Assembly (NCBI GenBank): GCA_036401375.1
Contig: DASWVB010000016.1
Coordinates: 186,001-250,000, forward strand
Source of the DNA: DASWUZ01 sp036401375
GTDB taxonomy: Bacteria; Acidobacteriota; Terriglobia; Terriglobales; Acidobacteriaceae
DNA length: 64,000 nucleotides
Reading direction: 5' to 3'
Numbering within the stretch: the first letter of the stretch is position 1; every line of letters starts with the position of its first letter. A program made the position numbers and the translations under genes. Positions 1 to 8,885 of the stretch are shown in pieces. Below the pieces are notes generated by a model. It was not told the origin of the DNA, did not search any database, and saw nothing but the letters and a program-made list of their open reading frames with translations.

Positions 1-1
1 G

Positions 2-793
2 CCTCCGGCCATAACCCCTCCCATCCAGCTTGGCTCGATCGTGCTGTTTGCGGCATTTGGAGGAGACGCCGGCGTGACTAACCAGGGCACCCTCACAGCG
101 ATCAACGGAGATGTTGGCACCACGGGGGTCTCATCCCTGATCACCGGTCTGCACGATGCCGGTTCGGGCTGCAGCTACGGGGAGACGGCGGCGAACAAGG
201 GCCTGGTGAACGGCACGATCTACACGGCGCCTCCACCCGCCGGCGGGTGCACTACAGAAGGAACGGCTGCCACCGCGAAGATCGCAGCGCAGGCTGAGCT
301 CGACGCGCTGGCAGCATGGGCCGATCTGGTCGCCTTCCCCGGCGGCCTCGATGTATCGACCTGTGCCGGCTGCGGGGGCGGCTCACCCGGGGAACTCGGC
401 GGCCGTACGCTCGGCCCAGGGATCTACCAGTCGGCAACGGGCAGTTACAGCATCCTGAACGGCGACCTGACACTCGACGCCAAAGGTGATCCAAATGCGT
501 TCTGGGTCTTCCAGATGTCGACCTCGTTGACGGTGGGCACGCCGGGCAGCTTCCGCAACGTGATCCTGATCAACGGCGCTCAATCGAAAAACGTCTTCTG
601 GCAGGCGGGCACCGCGGCGGCCATCAATGGCGTCACCGGAGGAGGGACCATGGTGGGAACCATCATCGCTCCCTCTGGGATCACCATCTCCATCTCCGGA
701 GTCGGGCAAGTAACCACCCTCGATGGCCGGGCGATCGCGCTGCACGGGCCTGTCAGCTTTGTGAACACGGTCATCAATGTACCCGCTCCGTAG
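2..793 (+). CDS. Ice-binding-like (DUF3494) protein, 5' partial
   Basis: The reading frame is already open at base 2, so the true start and any signal peptide lie left of the window; an internal GTG at 41 is unlikely to be the start because conserved family sequence (IQLGSIVLFAAFGG) runs through it. The visible 263 residues match the DUF3494/ice-binding-like adhesin fold: an opening TNQGTLTAINGDVGTTG block, an alpha-helical insert rich in Ala around residues 90-110, the GIYQSATGS strand region, FWVFQMSTSLTVG, and a closing GRAIALHGPVSFVNTVI strand typical of the family end. Such proteins are secreted beta-helices that bind ice or act as adhesins; which applies here is not shown. It lies 34 bp upstream of the OmpA-family gene and is probably co-transcribed with it. 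Confidence 0.8.
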   Translation, partial: PPAITPPIQLGSIVLFAAFGGDAGVTNQGTLTAINGDVGTTGVSSLITGLHDAGSGCSYGETAANKGLVNGTIYTAPPPAGGCTTEGTAATAKIAAQAELDALAAWADLVAFPGGLDVSTCAGCGGGSPGELGGRTLGPGIYQSATGSYSILNGDLTLDAKGDPNAFWVFQMSTSLTVGTPGSFRNVILINGAQSKNVFWQAGTAAAINGVTGGGTMVGTIIAPSGITISISGVGQVTTLDGRAIALHGPVSFVNTVINVPAP

Positions 794-827
794 GTCAGTC
801 ATCGCAAGCGCACATCAGGGAGATCAC

Positions 828-2711
828 ATGAGGTCAGGGGCGCGGATGATCGGCACTACGGCGGTTGCTCTTCTGCTGTCGCCGCTCTGGCTTGCGGTGA
901 GCTCTGCAAGCGGTCAGGCAGCAGCCGTCGGCGAGCGCGCGACAGATGCTGATATGGCGTTGGCTGAACTCGACCTGCGCCTTCCAATCCCAACGCCTGC
1001 TGCTTCGGCAGTCTTCGAAGGGGCGCAGGGGCTCACACCGTCTGTGAATCCCTCTTCACTGGGCCTGCTCGCGGAAGCAGGGGGCGAGCCAGCGCCGGGG
1101 GGCTCAACTCCAATGCTTCCTTACTCCAGGCAATGGCAAGGCACGACTCCCAGGGCGGAGCTCTTCCTCGGCTACTCCTATTTGCGCGCGGTACCCACCC
1201 TGGCCCCGCACAACCGGATGGTCTGGCTGAACGGCGGCAGTACCTCGATTGCGTTCAACTTCAACAGCTACCTCGGCCTCGTTGCCGACTTTGGTGGCTT
1301 CGTCGACTCCGAGTTGCGGCTTACCGGCGCGGGCGCGAATCCGCCCCGAGTCGCCGACTCAGGAGGCACCGCCTTCAGTTATCTTGGCGGTCCACGCCTC
1401 TCCTACCGCCGATTCACGAGGCTCACTCCGTTTGGTCAGGTACTCTTCGGAGCGATTCATGCGAGCAAGGTCACGCTCTCGGGCTGCTCGGGGCGGCTCT
1501 GCACGCCGCTTCCGACTGAAAACGCCTTCGCACTCACCGCCGGGGGCGGGCTCGACCTGCGCGTCCGTCCCCACCTCGCTGTGCGCCTCATTCAGGCCGA
1601 ATACCTGATGACTCGCTTCGCCGACCTCACCACGGGCAAGAGGCAGGAACAGGATGACATTCGTCTCTCGACCGGCCTTGTATACAGGTTCGGCGGCAGC
1701 CCTCCACCGCCGATCATGACCTTCACCTGCGCCGCCAGCCCGGCCTCGGTTTACATCGGCGACCCCATCTCTGTAAGTGGAACGGCGCTGAACCTCAATC
1801 CCAGGAAGACACAGACTTACACGTGGTCGGCCGATGGTGGAAAGATCAGCGGCACCACGGCGACGGCGAATATCGATACCGGCACCGCCAGCCCGGGAAC
1901 ATACACCGCCAGGGGACACGTAAGCGAAGACATGCAGCCCGGCCGTAGCGCCGACTGCTCGGCGACCTACACGGTGATGGCGTTCGGGCCGCCGGAGCTG
2001 AGTTGCTCGGCTAACCCCTCCACGGTCGCCCCCGGCGATTCCTCGATGATTACCGCGTCAGCGACCACCCCACAGAATCGCCCCCTGACCTACAGCTACT
2101 CCGCTTCGCAGGGCACAATCACCGGGGCGACATCGACGGCCACGCTTAACACGAGTGCAGTGAGCCCCGGCGTTATCACCGTCACCTGCAATGTTGCCGA
2201 TGATAAAGGGCACGCTGCAGCCGCGACCACTACCGTAACCGTTCAGCCCCCGCAGCCCCCACCGGCACCGTCAACCCAGAAGCTCTGCTCTATCGACTTC
2301 AAGCGTGACACACGCCGTCCCACACGAGTCGATAACGAGGCAAAGGCGTGCCTCGACGGCATCGCTCTCGACCTGCAGCGGTCCCCCGAGGCGAAGCTCG
2401 CCATCATCGGCAATGCAACGAGCAACGAGGGCGCCAGCGGCAAGAGCGCCGCCCAGCGTGCGGTGAATACGCGCGACTACCTGGTCACGGAAAAAGGAGT
2501 GGACGGCGCCCGTATTGCGGTCTATACGGCAGCGGGCAACAGCAAATCCGTGGACACGACGCTGATCCCAGCAGGCGCAGCTCTCGACCCGAGCGGCATC
2601 ACCCCGGTCGACGACTCCGTAAAGCCGGTCGCCCGCAAGGCGCTGGCCAAACGCAGACATCATGCTGCGCACAGGACGCAAATCGCGAAGAAGAGCGGCG
2701 TCAAGAAGTAG
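828..2711 (+). CDS. OmpA-family outer-membrane beta-barrel protein with Ig/PKD-like repeats
   Basis: Start taken at ATG 828, which has an AGGGAG ribosome site just upstream; an in-frame start at 777 would overlap the previous gene and add 17 residues before the signal peptide. The 627-residue product has a signal segment (TTAVALLLSPLWLAVSSASG), an eight-stranded-barrel-like region at about residues 105-290 with alternating aromatic strands (ELFLGYSYLRAV, FSYLGGPRLSYR, IRLSTGLVYRF), two Ig/PKD-like repeats (about 296-385 and 387-480), and a C-terminal OmpA-like peptidoglycan-associated domain from about 484 (LCSIDFKRD, then a helix and AQRAVNTRDYLV). The last 30 residues are Lys/Arg/His rich. 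The pairing with the upstream ice-binding-like gene suggests a surface structure tied to the cell wall. Confidence 0.82.
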   Translation: MRSGARMIGTTAVALLLSPLWLAVSSASGQAAAVGERATDADMALAELDLRLPIPTPAASAVFEGAQGLTPSVNPSSLGLLAEAGGEPAPGGSTPMLPYSRQWQGTTPRAELFLGYSYLRAVPTLAPHNRMVWLNGGSTSIAFNFNSYLGLVADFGGFVDSELRLTGAGANPPRVADSGGTAFSYLGGPRLSYRRFTRLTPFGQVLFGAIHASKVTLSGCSGRLCTPLPTENAFALTAGGGLDLRVRPHLAVRLIQAEYLMTRFADLTTGKRQEQDDIRLSTGLVYRFGGSPPPPIMTFTCAASPASVYIGDPISVSGTALNLNPRKTQTYTWSADGGKISGTTATANIDTGTASPGTYTARGHVSEDMQPGRSADCSATYTVMAFGPPELSCSANPSTVAPGDSSMITASATTPQNRPLTYSYSASQGTITGATSTATLNTSAVSPGVITVTCNVADDKGHAAAATTTVTVQPPQPPPAPSTQKLCSIDFKRDTRRPTRVDNEAKACLDGIALDLQRSPEAKLAIIGNATSNEGASGKSAAQRAVNTRDYLVTEKGVDGARIAVYTAAGNSKSVDTTLIPAGAALDPSGITPVDDSVKPVARKALAKRRHHAAHRTQIAKKSGVKK

Positions 2712-3015
2712 ATGGGGCCATAGTGAGGGACACGGGGAGCCTAGGCCTCGACGCGGTCCCATCCATTCCTGCGCTTAGTGGGCAGCGTCGCTGCAAGCGA
2801 GTCACGTTCCCCAGGCGATCTTGGCTGCGCGTCCTCGCCGTTGCTCCCTTTTACCTGTCTGAAAGCTCCCCCCTCAGAAAGGCAGTCCCGAAGCACGCTC
2901 CCTGCGTGACTCGCGATTTCGAAGTGAGTATAGTTCGGGAGGCGCACACCGCAGCAAGCCTGCATCGTATTGAGCAAAGCCCTGCCTCCGAACGTACAAC
3001 ACCTCTGGAGCAACC
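2712..3015. other. Intergenic region, no gene recognised
   Basis: About 300 bases between the OmpA-family gene and the GH2 gene. Short open frames here have no ribosome site or family resemblance. No convincing promoter or terminator was found. A regulatory leader for the GH2 gene may lie here but is not visible. Confidence 0.4.
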
Positions 3016-4869
3016 ATGGTTCACGGTCTACCCTTCGCCGGCATCAGATCACTGCGCTCGCTCCCTCGCCTTCTGCTGATGTTCCTGCTCGCCGGCAGCG
3101 TGCTCGCGGCGCATGCTCAGCAAGCAAGCTTCACCCTGCTGGTCGACGTTGACCATCGCACCTCCACGAGCCTCGACGGGGAGTGGCATACCATCGTCGA
3201 TCCTTACGGATCCGGACTCTACGGCTTCCATGGCGCCCTGCTGGACAAGGGCTACTTCATGAATATGCCGTCCGATTACCACGGCGGCCCGGAATACGAC
3301 TTCGCGAAATCGCCCACGCTGAAGGTGCCGGGCGACTGGAATACGCAGCGTGAATCGCTCTTCTTTTATGAAGGCCCGCTGTGGTATCAACGCGACTTCG
3401 ATTACCACCCCAAGCCTCACACACGCGTCTTCCTGCACATCGGTGCGGCCAACTACAAGTCCTACGTCTGGCTGAATACCAAGAAGGCCTGCGAACACGA
3501 GGGCGGCTTCACGCCCTTCGATTGTGAGGTCACGGGTCTGCTGCATGATGGGGCCAACTTCGCCGTCATCGCGGTCGACAACAGCCGCATGGCCGACGGC
3601 GTTCCCACCCTGCAGACGGACTGGTGGAACTACGGCGGACTGACACGCGACGTCTCCCTGGTCGAGGTGCCGGAGCAGTTCATCGATGACTACGACATCC
3701 ATCTCAGACGCGGAACGACAGATCAGATAGAAGGCTACGTCCACGTTGACGGCGCTCCGGCCGGCAGCAGTGTCACCGTCAACATTCCCGATGCCAGGCT
3801 CACGACGCGAGTGACGACCGATGAGAGAGGCCGCGCCGCGATCCACATTCTTGGCGGCGGACTCAGCCTGTGGTCGCCTGACAATCCCAGGCTCTACAAG
3901 GTAGAGATCGAGGCTGGCAGCGATCGCCTGGAAGACGATATCGGCTTCCGTACGATCGAGGTGAGCGGGACCCGGATACTTCTAAACGGCAAGCCGATCT
4001 TCCTCCGCGGCGTCTCCGTGCATGCCGAGGCGCCCTATCGGACCGGCCGCGCCTGGAGCGAACAAGACGCGGAGACGCTGCTGGGCTGGGTGCGTGAGGT
4101 GGGCGGCAACTACGTTCGTCTGGCGCACTATCCGCATGATCAGCGCATGACGCGCCTCGCGGACCGCCTGGGAGTCCTGGTCTGGTCTGAGATTCCGGTC
4201 TATTGGGCTGTACAGTTCGACAAAGCCGATGTGCTTGCCAAGGCAAAGCAGCAGCTTGGCGAAATGATTCGCAGAGACCGCGACAAGGCATCGGTGATCC
4301 TGTGGTCCGTGGCGAACGAGACGCCCAACAACGCCAGCCGCACCGAGTTCCTCAAGACCCTGGTGGCAGCCGCGCACGAGCTCGACGCCACCAGACTGGT
4401 CACTGCGGCACTGCTGGTGCGTACGGAGGGTAATACGAAGATCGTCGATGATCCGCTGGGCGAAGCCCTCGACGTGATCGGGGCCAACGAGTACATCGGG
4501 TGGTACGAGCACAATCCAGAAGACGCGGATGTAACGGTCTGGAAGATCGCGTATGACAAACCGCTCATCATGAGTGAGTTTGGCGGAGAGGCCAAGGCGG
4601 GGATTCACGGGCCCGACACGCAGCGCTTCTCCGAGGAGTACCAGGCGAAACTCTATCGCCATCAGCTCGGCATGTTGAACCGGATTTCGCAGCTGAGGGG
4701 GATGAGCCCGTGGGTGCTGATGGATTTCCGTTCTCCGCGCCGGGCGACTCCAGGACTGCAGGATTACTTCAACCGCAAGGGTCTTATCTCCGATCAGGGC
4801 GAGAAGAAGAAGGCTTTCTTCGTGCTGCAGCAGGCATATAAAGACAAGACAATTGGCAAGCCGGACTAA
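3016..4869 (+). CDS. Secreted glycoside hydrolase family 2 (beta-glucuronidase/beta-galactosidase type)
   Basis: A 617-residue exo-glycosidase with an N-terminal signal peptide (hydrophobic stretch LLLMFLLAGSVLAAHAQ, cleavage probably after AHA near residue 34). Domain order is the GH2 plan: jelly-roll sugar-binding domain about 50-205 (LDGEWHTIVDP, GDWNTQRESLFFYEGPLWYQR), Ig-like domain about 215-310, and a TIM barrel from about 315 (GKPIFLRGVSVHAEAP). The general acid/base is Glu435 in SVANETP and the nucleophile Glu521 in MSEFGGEAK; both are present. The family retains configuration and removes terminal beta-linked sugars or glucuronic acid; substrate cannot be decided from sequence. It stands alone, but other sugar hydrolases occur in the window. 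Confidence 0.9.
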   Translation: MVHGLPFAGIRSLRSLPRLLLMFLLAGSVLAAHAQQASFTLLVDVDHRTSTSLDGEWHTIVDPYGSGLYGFHGALLDKGYFMNMPSDYHGGPEYDFAKSPTLKVPGDWNTQRESLFFYEGPLWYQRDFDYHPKPHTRVFLHIGAANYKSYVWLNTKKACEHEGGFTPFDCEVTGLLHDGANFAVIAVDNSRMADGVPTLQTDWWNYGGLTRDVSLVEVPEQFIDDYDIHLRRGTTDQIEGYVHVDGAPAGSSVTVNIPDARLTTRVTTDERGRAAIHILGGGLSLWSPDNPRLYKVEIEAGSDRLEDDIGFRTIEVSGTRILLNGKPIFLRGVSVHAEAPYRTGRAWSEQDAETLLGWVREVGGNYVRLAHYPHDQRMTRLADRLGVLVWSEIPVYWAVQFDKADVLAKAKQQLGEMIRRDRDKASVILWSVANETPNNASRTEFLKTLVAAAHELDATRLVTAALLVRTEGNTKIVDDPLGEALDVIGANEYIGWYEHNPEDADVTVWKIAYDKPLIMSEFGGEAKAGIHGPDTQRFSEEYQAKLYRHQLGMLNRISQLRGMSPWVLMDFRSPRRATPGLQDYFNRKGLISDQGEKKKAFFVLQQAYKDKTIGKPD

Positions 4870-5194
4870 TGATCTCGGGCGAGAGTAGTGCTGAGGAAGG
4901 CGAGGTCAGTTCTTCAGGTAGATCTGATAGTGTGTGGCGGTCTCTGTGTCGTATACGTTACAGGAATGCCGGGACAGATGTTTGTTGCGGGCCGTCGCGG
5001 TCCGCGTCGCGCGAAGCTGCTTCAGCGGAATGTCCAGCATCGGCACCGGCGCTCGTCCGGTATAATCGGAGAAACTTCCAAGGCACTCCCGTCAGGTTCT
5101 CGCACGCTTCGGCGATGGGGCCTCTGGCGCACTCAAGAGCGAAACCCCGACTTACGTACAGACCAGGTAGAGGAAGCGTGGGGAACACTCAAGG
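4870..5194. other. Intergenic region upstream of rmlB, no gene recognised
   Basis: Roughly 325 bases between the GH2 gene and rmlB. Two overlapping plus-strand frames of about 105 codons cross it, but they differ in frame from each other, have Arg/Ser-rich out-of-frame composition and resemble nothing known, so they are left out. A TATAAT hexamer at 5061-5066 is the only regulatory-looking element. Confidence 0.4.
5061..5066 (+). promoter_or_regulatory. Possible -10 hexamer upstream of rmlBA
   Basis: A perfect TATAAT lies 128 bases before the rmlB start, in the non-coding stretch. No good -35 is seen at 16-18 bp spacing, so this is only a candidate for transcription of rmlBA. Confidence 0.25.
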
Positions 5195-6259
5195 ATGAAT
5201 GATTCTGTCCTGGTAACCGGCGGAGCCGGCTTTATAGGCTCGAACTTCGTACTCGACTGGATGAGCAGCGAGCCTGGTGCGTTATTAAACCTCGACAAGC
5301 TGACCTACGCCGGGAACCTGCGCAACCTGGCTACCCTTGAGGGCGAGCCTCGTCACATCTTCATTCGTGGGGACATCTGCGACGCCGAACTCATCGCTTC
5401 ACTGCTTGCCAGATACCAGCCGCGAGCGGTAGTGAACTTCGCGGCGGAGAGCCACGTCGATCGCTCGATCAGCGGTCCGGAAGAGTTCGTGAAGACGAAC
5501 GTCAACGGCACCTTTACCCTGCTTGAGCAATCGCGTCACTACTGGAGAACTCTGGCCGGGGACGATCAGCGGCGCTTCCGCTTCCTTCATGTCTCGACGG
5601 ACGAGGTGTATGGAAGCCTGCGCCCGACCGACGCGGCTTTTACAGAGGAGACTCCTTACGCTCCTAACAGCCCCTACTCCGCGTCGAAGGCAGCGTCGGA
5701 CCACCTGGTCCGAGCCTATTTCCATACATATGGTCTGCCCGTGCTGACGACCAACTGCTCGAACAACTACGGTCCTTATCAGTTTCCGGAGAAGCTGATT
5801 CCGCTCATGATCCTCAATGCCCTCGAGGGCAGGCCGCTGCCGGTCTATGGCGATGGAATGAATGTTCGAGACTGGCTATATGTCGGGGACCACTGTGCCG
5901 GAATCCGCATGGTGTTGGCGAAGGGGCGAGTAGGAGAGACCTACAACATAGGCGGCAGTAATGAGCGGAACAACCTTCAAGTGGTCTACGCGGTTTGCGA
6001 CATCCTCGACGAGTTGCGCCCGGCCGGATCAAAGCGCCGCAGCCTGATCACCTACGTCACTGACCGGCCCGGTCATGACCGGCGCTACGCTATCGACGCC
6101 ACCAAGATAAACGACGAACTTGGCTGGGCGCCTGAGCACCGCTTTGAAGAGGGCCTTCGCAGCACTGTCGAATGGTACCTGGCGAATATGGACTGGGTAG
6201 ACGAAGTGCGCTCGGGAGCTTATCAAAACTGGCTTGAACTGAACTACCGGGGGCGCTGA
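5195..6259 (+). CDS. rfbB (rmlB): dTDP-glucose 4,6-dehydratase
   Basis: A 354-residue short-chain dehydrogenase of the extended type that converts dTDP-glucose to dTDP-4-keto-6-deoxyglucose, the second step of dTDP-rhamnose and related sugar synthesis, using bound NAD. The N-terminal GGAGFIGS motif (residues 9-16) binds NAD; STDEVYGS and the Tyr161/Lys165 pair in YSASK supply the active site; NNYGPYQFPEKLIP and GDGMNVRDWLYV are family signatures. Length is normal. ATG 5195 is chosen because it follows an AAGG and directly precedes the NAD motif. Three bases separate its stop from rmlA, so the two are an operon. rmlC and rmlD are not in the window. Confidence 0.96.
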   Translation: MNDSVLVTGGAGFIGSNFVLDWMSSEPGALLNLDKLTYAGNLRNLATLEGEPRHIFIRGDICDAELIASLLARYQPRAVVNFAAESHVDRSISGPEEFVKTNVNGTFTLLEQSRHYWRTLAGDDQRRFRFLHVSTDEVYGSLRPTDAAFTEETPYAPNSPYSASKAASDHLVRAYFHTYGLPVLTTNCSNNYGPYQFPEKLIPLMILNALEGRPLPVYGDGMNVRDWLYVGDHCAGIRMVLAKGRVGETYNIGGSNERNNLQVVYAVCDILDELRPAGSKRRSLITYVTDRPGHDRRYAIDATKINDELGWAPEHRFEEGLRSTVEWYLANMDWVDEVRSGAYQNWLELNYRGR

Positions 6260-6262
6260 AGG

Positions 6263-7207
6263 TTGACAACTGCGGCAGCTCATCCAGCGGCGACTCGGGA
6301 ATCGACAGCCGCGAAGCCCTCCAGATCGACCAAGGGCATCATCCTGGCCGGCGGCTCAGGCACACGTCTCTATCCATTGACCAAGGTGGTCTCGAAGCAG
6401 TTGCTGCCGGTTTACGATAAGCCGCTCATCTACTACCCGCTGAGCACCTTGATGCTGGCCGGTGTTCGCGATGTACTCGTCATCTCGACTCCGGAGGACA
6501 CGCCCCGCTTCAGCGCCATGCTTGGGGATGGACAGCAATGGGGTATGAACTTCCAGTTTGCCGTGCAGCCCAGCCCGGACGGGCTGGCGCAGGCCTTTAT
6601 TATCGGCAAGGCATTCATCGGGGGTGACGCCTGCTCGCTGATTCTCGGCGACAACATCTTCTATGGCTATGCTCTCGGCGCGCAGTTAAGGCGGGCTGCT
6701 ATCCAGGACCGCGGCGCCAGCGTATTCGCATACCGAGTGAGCGATCCGGAGCGCTACGGGGTGGTGGAGTTCGGCAGCGATGGGCGCGCTGTAAGCCTCG
6801 AAGAAAAGCCGCCCAAGCCCAGATCGAACTACGCGGTGACCGGTCTCTATTTTTACGATAATGATGTAGTGAACGTGGCTGCGGGACTGCGGCCCTCGCC
6901 GCGAGGGGAGCTCGAGATCACGGACGTGAATCGGCATTACCTCGAGCAGGGCACTCTCACCGTAGAACGGATGAGTCGCGGCGTGGCCTGGCTTGATACC
7001 GGGACGCACGACTCCCTGCTCGAAGCGGCGACGTTCATCCAGACCATCGAAAAGCGCCAAGGCTTGAAGGTCGCATGCCCGGAGGAGGTCGCCTATCGTA
7101 TGGGCTTCATCAGCGGCAGCGACCTGGCGAGGCTGGCTGAGCCTCTGCGCAAGAGCGGCTACGGAGAGTACCTTCTGTCCCTGCTGCGTGAAGATGGAGA
7201 ACTTTAA
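6263..7207 (+). CDS. rfbA (rmlA): Glucose-1-phosphate thymidylyltransferase
   Basis: Makes dTDP-glucose from dTTP and glucose-1-phosphate, the entry step to dTDP-deoxysugars. The nucleotidyltransferase signature GGSGTRLYPLT starts near residue 30, followed by KQLLPVYDKPLIYYPLSTLM and the metal-binding LGDNIFYG; FLDTGTHDSLLEA (here AWLDTGTHDSLLEA) marks the C-terminal part. The reading frame opens at TTG 6263, three bases after rmlB. This gives an N-terminal tail of about 23 residues (Ala/Ser/Thr rich) not found in typical RmlA of about 290 residues; a later start cannot be excluded, though no ATG or GTG occurs between the TTG and the signature. Probably translationally coupled to rmlB. Confidence 0.95.
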   Translation: MTTAAAHPAATRESTAAKPSRSTKGIILAGGSGTRLYPLTKVVSKQLLPVYDKPLIYYPLSTLMLAGVRDVLVISTPEDTPRFSAMLGDGQQWGMNFQFAVQPSPDGLAQAFIIGKAFIGGDACSLILGDNIFYGYALGAQLRRAAIQDRGASVFAYRVSDPERYGVVEFGSDGRAVSLEEKPPKPRSNYAVTGLYFYDNDVVNVAAGLRPSPRGELEITDVNRHYLEQGTLTVERMSRGVAWLDTGTHDSLLEAATFIQTIEKRQGLKVACPEEVAYRMGFISGSDLARLAEPLRKSGYGEYLLSLLREDGEL

Positions 7208-7298
7208 AAGCCGCCTTCGTCAGCTCGAGCTGCCCCATGGTCGATCATTTATACTCAGAACCTTGAGCGGTTTGTTCAGATGTGGAAGGGAATTGCGA

Positions 7299-8693
7299 GT
7301 GCAAAGTTCCAGGGGGCTTAGGCGCCCGGTTGTGGCAGCGGGTTCGCTGCTAGTGTTGGCAGGGTTGTTGGGATGCGGTAACCAGTATCGTCCCGTCATT
7401 GTGCCGGTGACACCTACGGGGCCCCCTCTGCAAGGCGGGGCGTTTGTCACGGTGATCTCTTCAATATCTCAAGGCTCGCCGGGCATTGGCACGATTCTGG
7501 ACTTTGCCGGTGACAGCATCCTGGCACAGATCAACCTGGGCAGCACTCCCTTAGGCTTTTCGCAAAATCGTCAAGGTGGGCAGGCGCTTACCATCAACAC
7601 TGACGGCACGCTAAACTCCTTTGCCATCAGCGGTTCAGTTCAGACCAAGAACGTGGGAACGACCTCGCTGCTTCCGGGCGTAGGACCCGGGAACGCTCTC
7701 AGCACCAGTGTCGGCGCGTACTACATTGTAGAGAGAAGAGCAGTGCCAAACGCGGTCGGGGTGCTGACTGGTAACCCTCCGGGGCCGCAGCAGGACATTC
7801 CGGTCCCCAGCGGGCTTGTAACCCTGGTCGGGCGGACCGGCACGCAGAGAATCTATGCACTGAGCCAGCTGGTCGAGGGTGACGCCTGCAACAACCCCGG
7901 TGTCGCCACCGCCGGAGTAGCATCGGGCATTGAGACCACGAGCAACACCATCTCATCGGCGCTGCCGGTCGGTGTCTGCCCGGTCTACGGCGTAGGCTCG
8001 GCCGATGGATTTCGTATCTTCGTTCTCAATCGCGGCAGTAACAACGTCACGGTCATCGACTCAGAGAAGAACGTGCTGGATACGGAGAATGGCGGCAAAA
8101 ACACCACGATCCCCGTGGGTGGGGGTCCGGTCTATGCGGAGCTGTACGACCTCGCCAGCCAGCTCGTTACGGCTAACTACGATGGCAACAGCGTCAGCGT
8201 GATCGATGTGACCACAGACAACTTCGGCAACGACTCGCCGCAGTTCGGCACGGTGCACACTATTCCGGTTGGAAGCCATCCGAGCTCGGTGACCATACTG
8301 CAGGACGGAACACGCGCCTACGTCGCCAATTCTGGGGATGGCACGGTCAGCGTAGTCAACCTGAACAGCTATACGGTCGAGAAGACGATTCGGGTCGCCG
8401 GCACGCCGCGGCTGATCAGCTCGATCTACAGCACCCCTTTCGGCAAGGTTTACGTCAGTTCCCCTGACATTGCGTCTGTCACGGTGATTCGCACCGATAC
8501 GGACGAGATTGAGACCACCATCCCGGTACAGGGAAACCTCATCGACCTGCGTGTCTCCCGCCAGAACATTGCAGCGAACACGCAAAGCATCAACGTGAGC
8601 TACCTGCCCGGTGCTGGTGTTCCGTGCGTCACGGGAACCGATTGCGCTGCCGCCGCCGGACCTGCTCCTTCTGCCGGTGCTGCTTCTCACTGA
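7299..8693 (+). CDS. Lipoprotein with YncE-like (YVTN) beta-propeller repeats
   Basis: GTG 7299 is chosen because GGAAGGG sits 8 bases upstream and it avoids an overlap with rmlA that an earlier start at 7188 would cause. The 464-residue product begins with a lipoprotein signal (VVAAGSLLVLAGLLGC; the Cys is the lipidation site), so it should be anchored to the envelope. The body is made of repeating units of about 40-45 residues of the YVTN type, clearest in RIFVLNRGSNNVTVIDSEKN, QLVTANYDGNSVSVIDVTTD and AYVANSGDGTVSVVNLNSYT, which predict a seven-bladed propeller. No enzyme residues are recognisable; such proteins usually bind ligands or partners. A TATACT at 7250-7255 may be its -10 element. 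Confidence 0.8.
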   Translation: MQSSRGLRRPVVAAGSLLVLAGLLGCGNQYRPVIVPVTPTGPPLQGGAFVTVISSISQGSPGIGTILDFAGDSILAQINLGSTPLGFSQNRQGGQALTINTDGTLNSFAISGSVQTKNVGTTSLLPGVGPGNALSTSVGAYYIVERRAVPNAVGVLTGNPPGPQQDIPVPSGLVTLVGRTGTQRIYALSQLVEGDACNNPGVATAGVASGIETTSNTISSALPVGVCPVYGVGSADGFRIFVLNRGSNNVTVIDSEKNVLDTENGGKNTTIPVGGGPVYAELYDLASQLVTANYDGNSVSVIDVTTDNFGNDSPQFGTVHTIPVGSHPSSVTILQDGTRAYVANSGDGTVSVVNLNSYTVEKTIRVAGTPRLISSIYSTPFGKVYVSSPDIASVTVIRTDTDEIETTIPVQGNLIDLRVSRQNIAANTQSINVSYLPGAGVPCVTGTDCAAAAGPAPSAGAASH

Positions 8694-8755
8694 GTACTCT
8701 GCTCGTGGCGTGCCGCCAGTAGGCGCCCTGCGTGTCTCGCATCCGCTCCAAGAGC

Positions 8756-8779
8756 CCCCCTATGCTGAGTTATAGGGGG
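8756..8779. terminator. Weak hairpin between convergent genes
   Basis: CCCCCTAT (8756-8763) pairs with ATAGGGGG (8772-8779) around an 8-base loop. It lies between the converging lipoprotein and anti-sigma genes, a usual place for a bidirectional terminator, but no T-run follows on either strand. Confidence 0.3.
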
Positions 8780-8885
8780 CGCGACGTCGCAGGGGTGGCG
8801 ATGAGATCCCTTGTCCGTCCACTCTGATGCGGATATGCTGCACAGAAATCGTCGCAGCGCGCACACCCCGCAGAGGCGCCGCTAC

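Noticed and set aside
4869..5202. Two overlapping frames of about 105 codons before rmlB
   Set aside because: Composition is out-of-frame-like, the two compete, and neither resembles a known protein.
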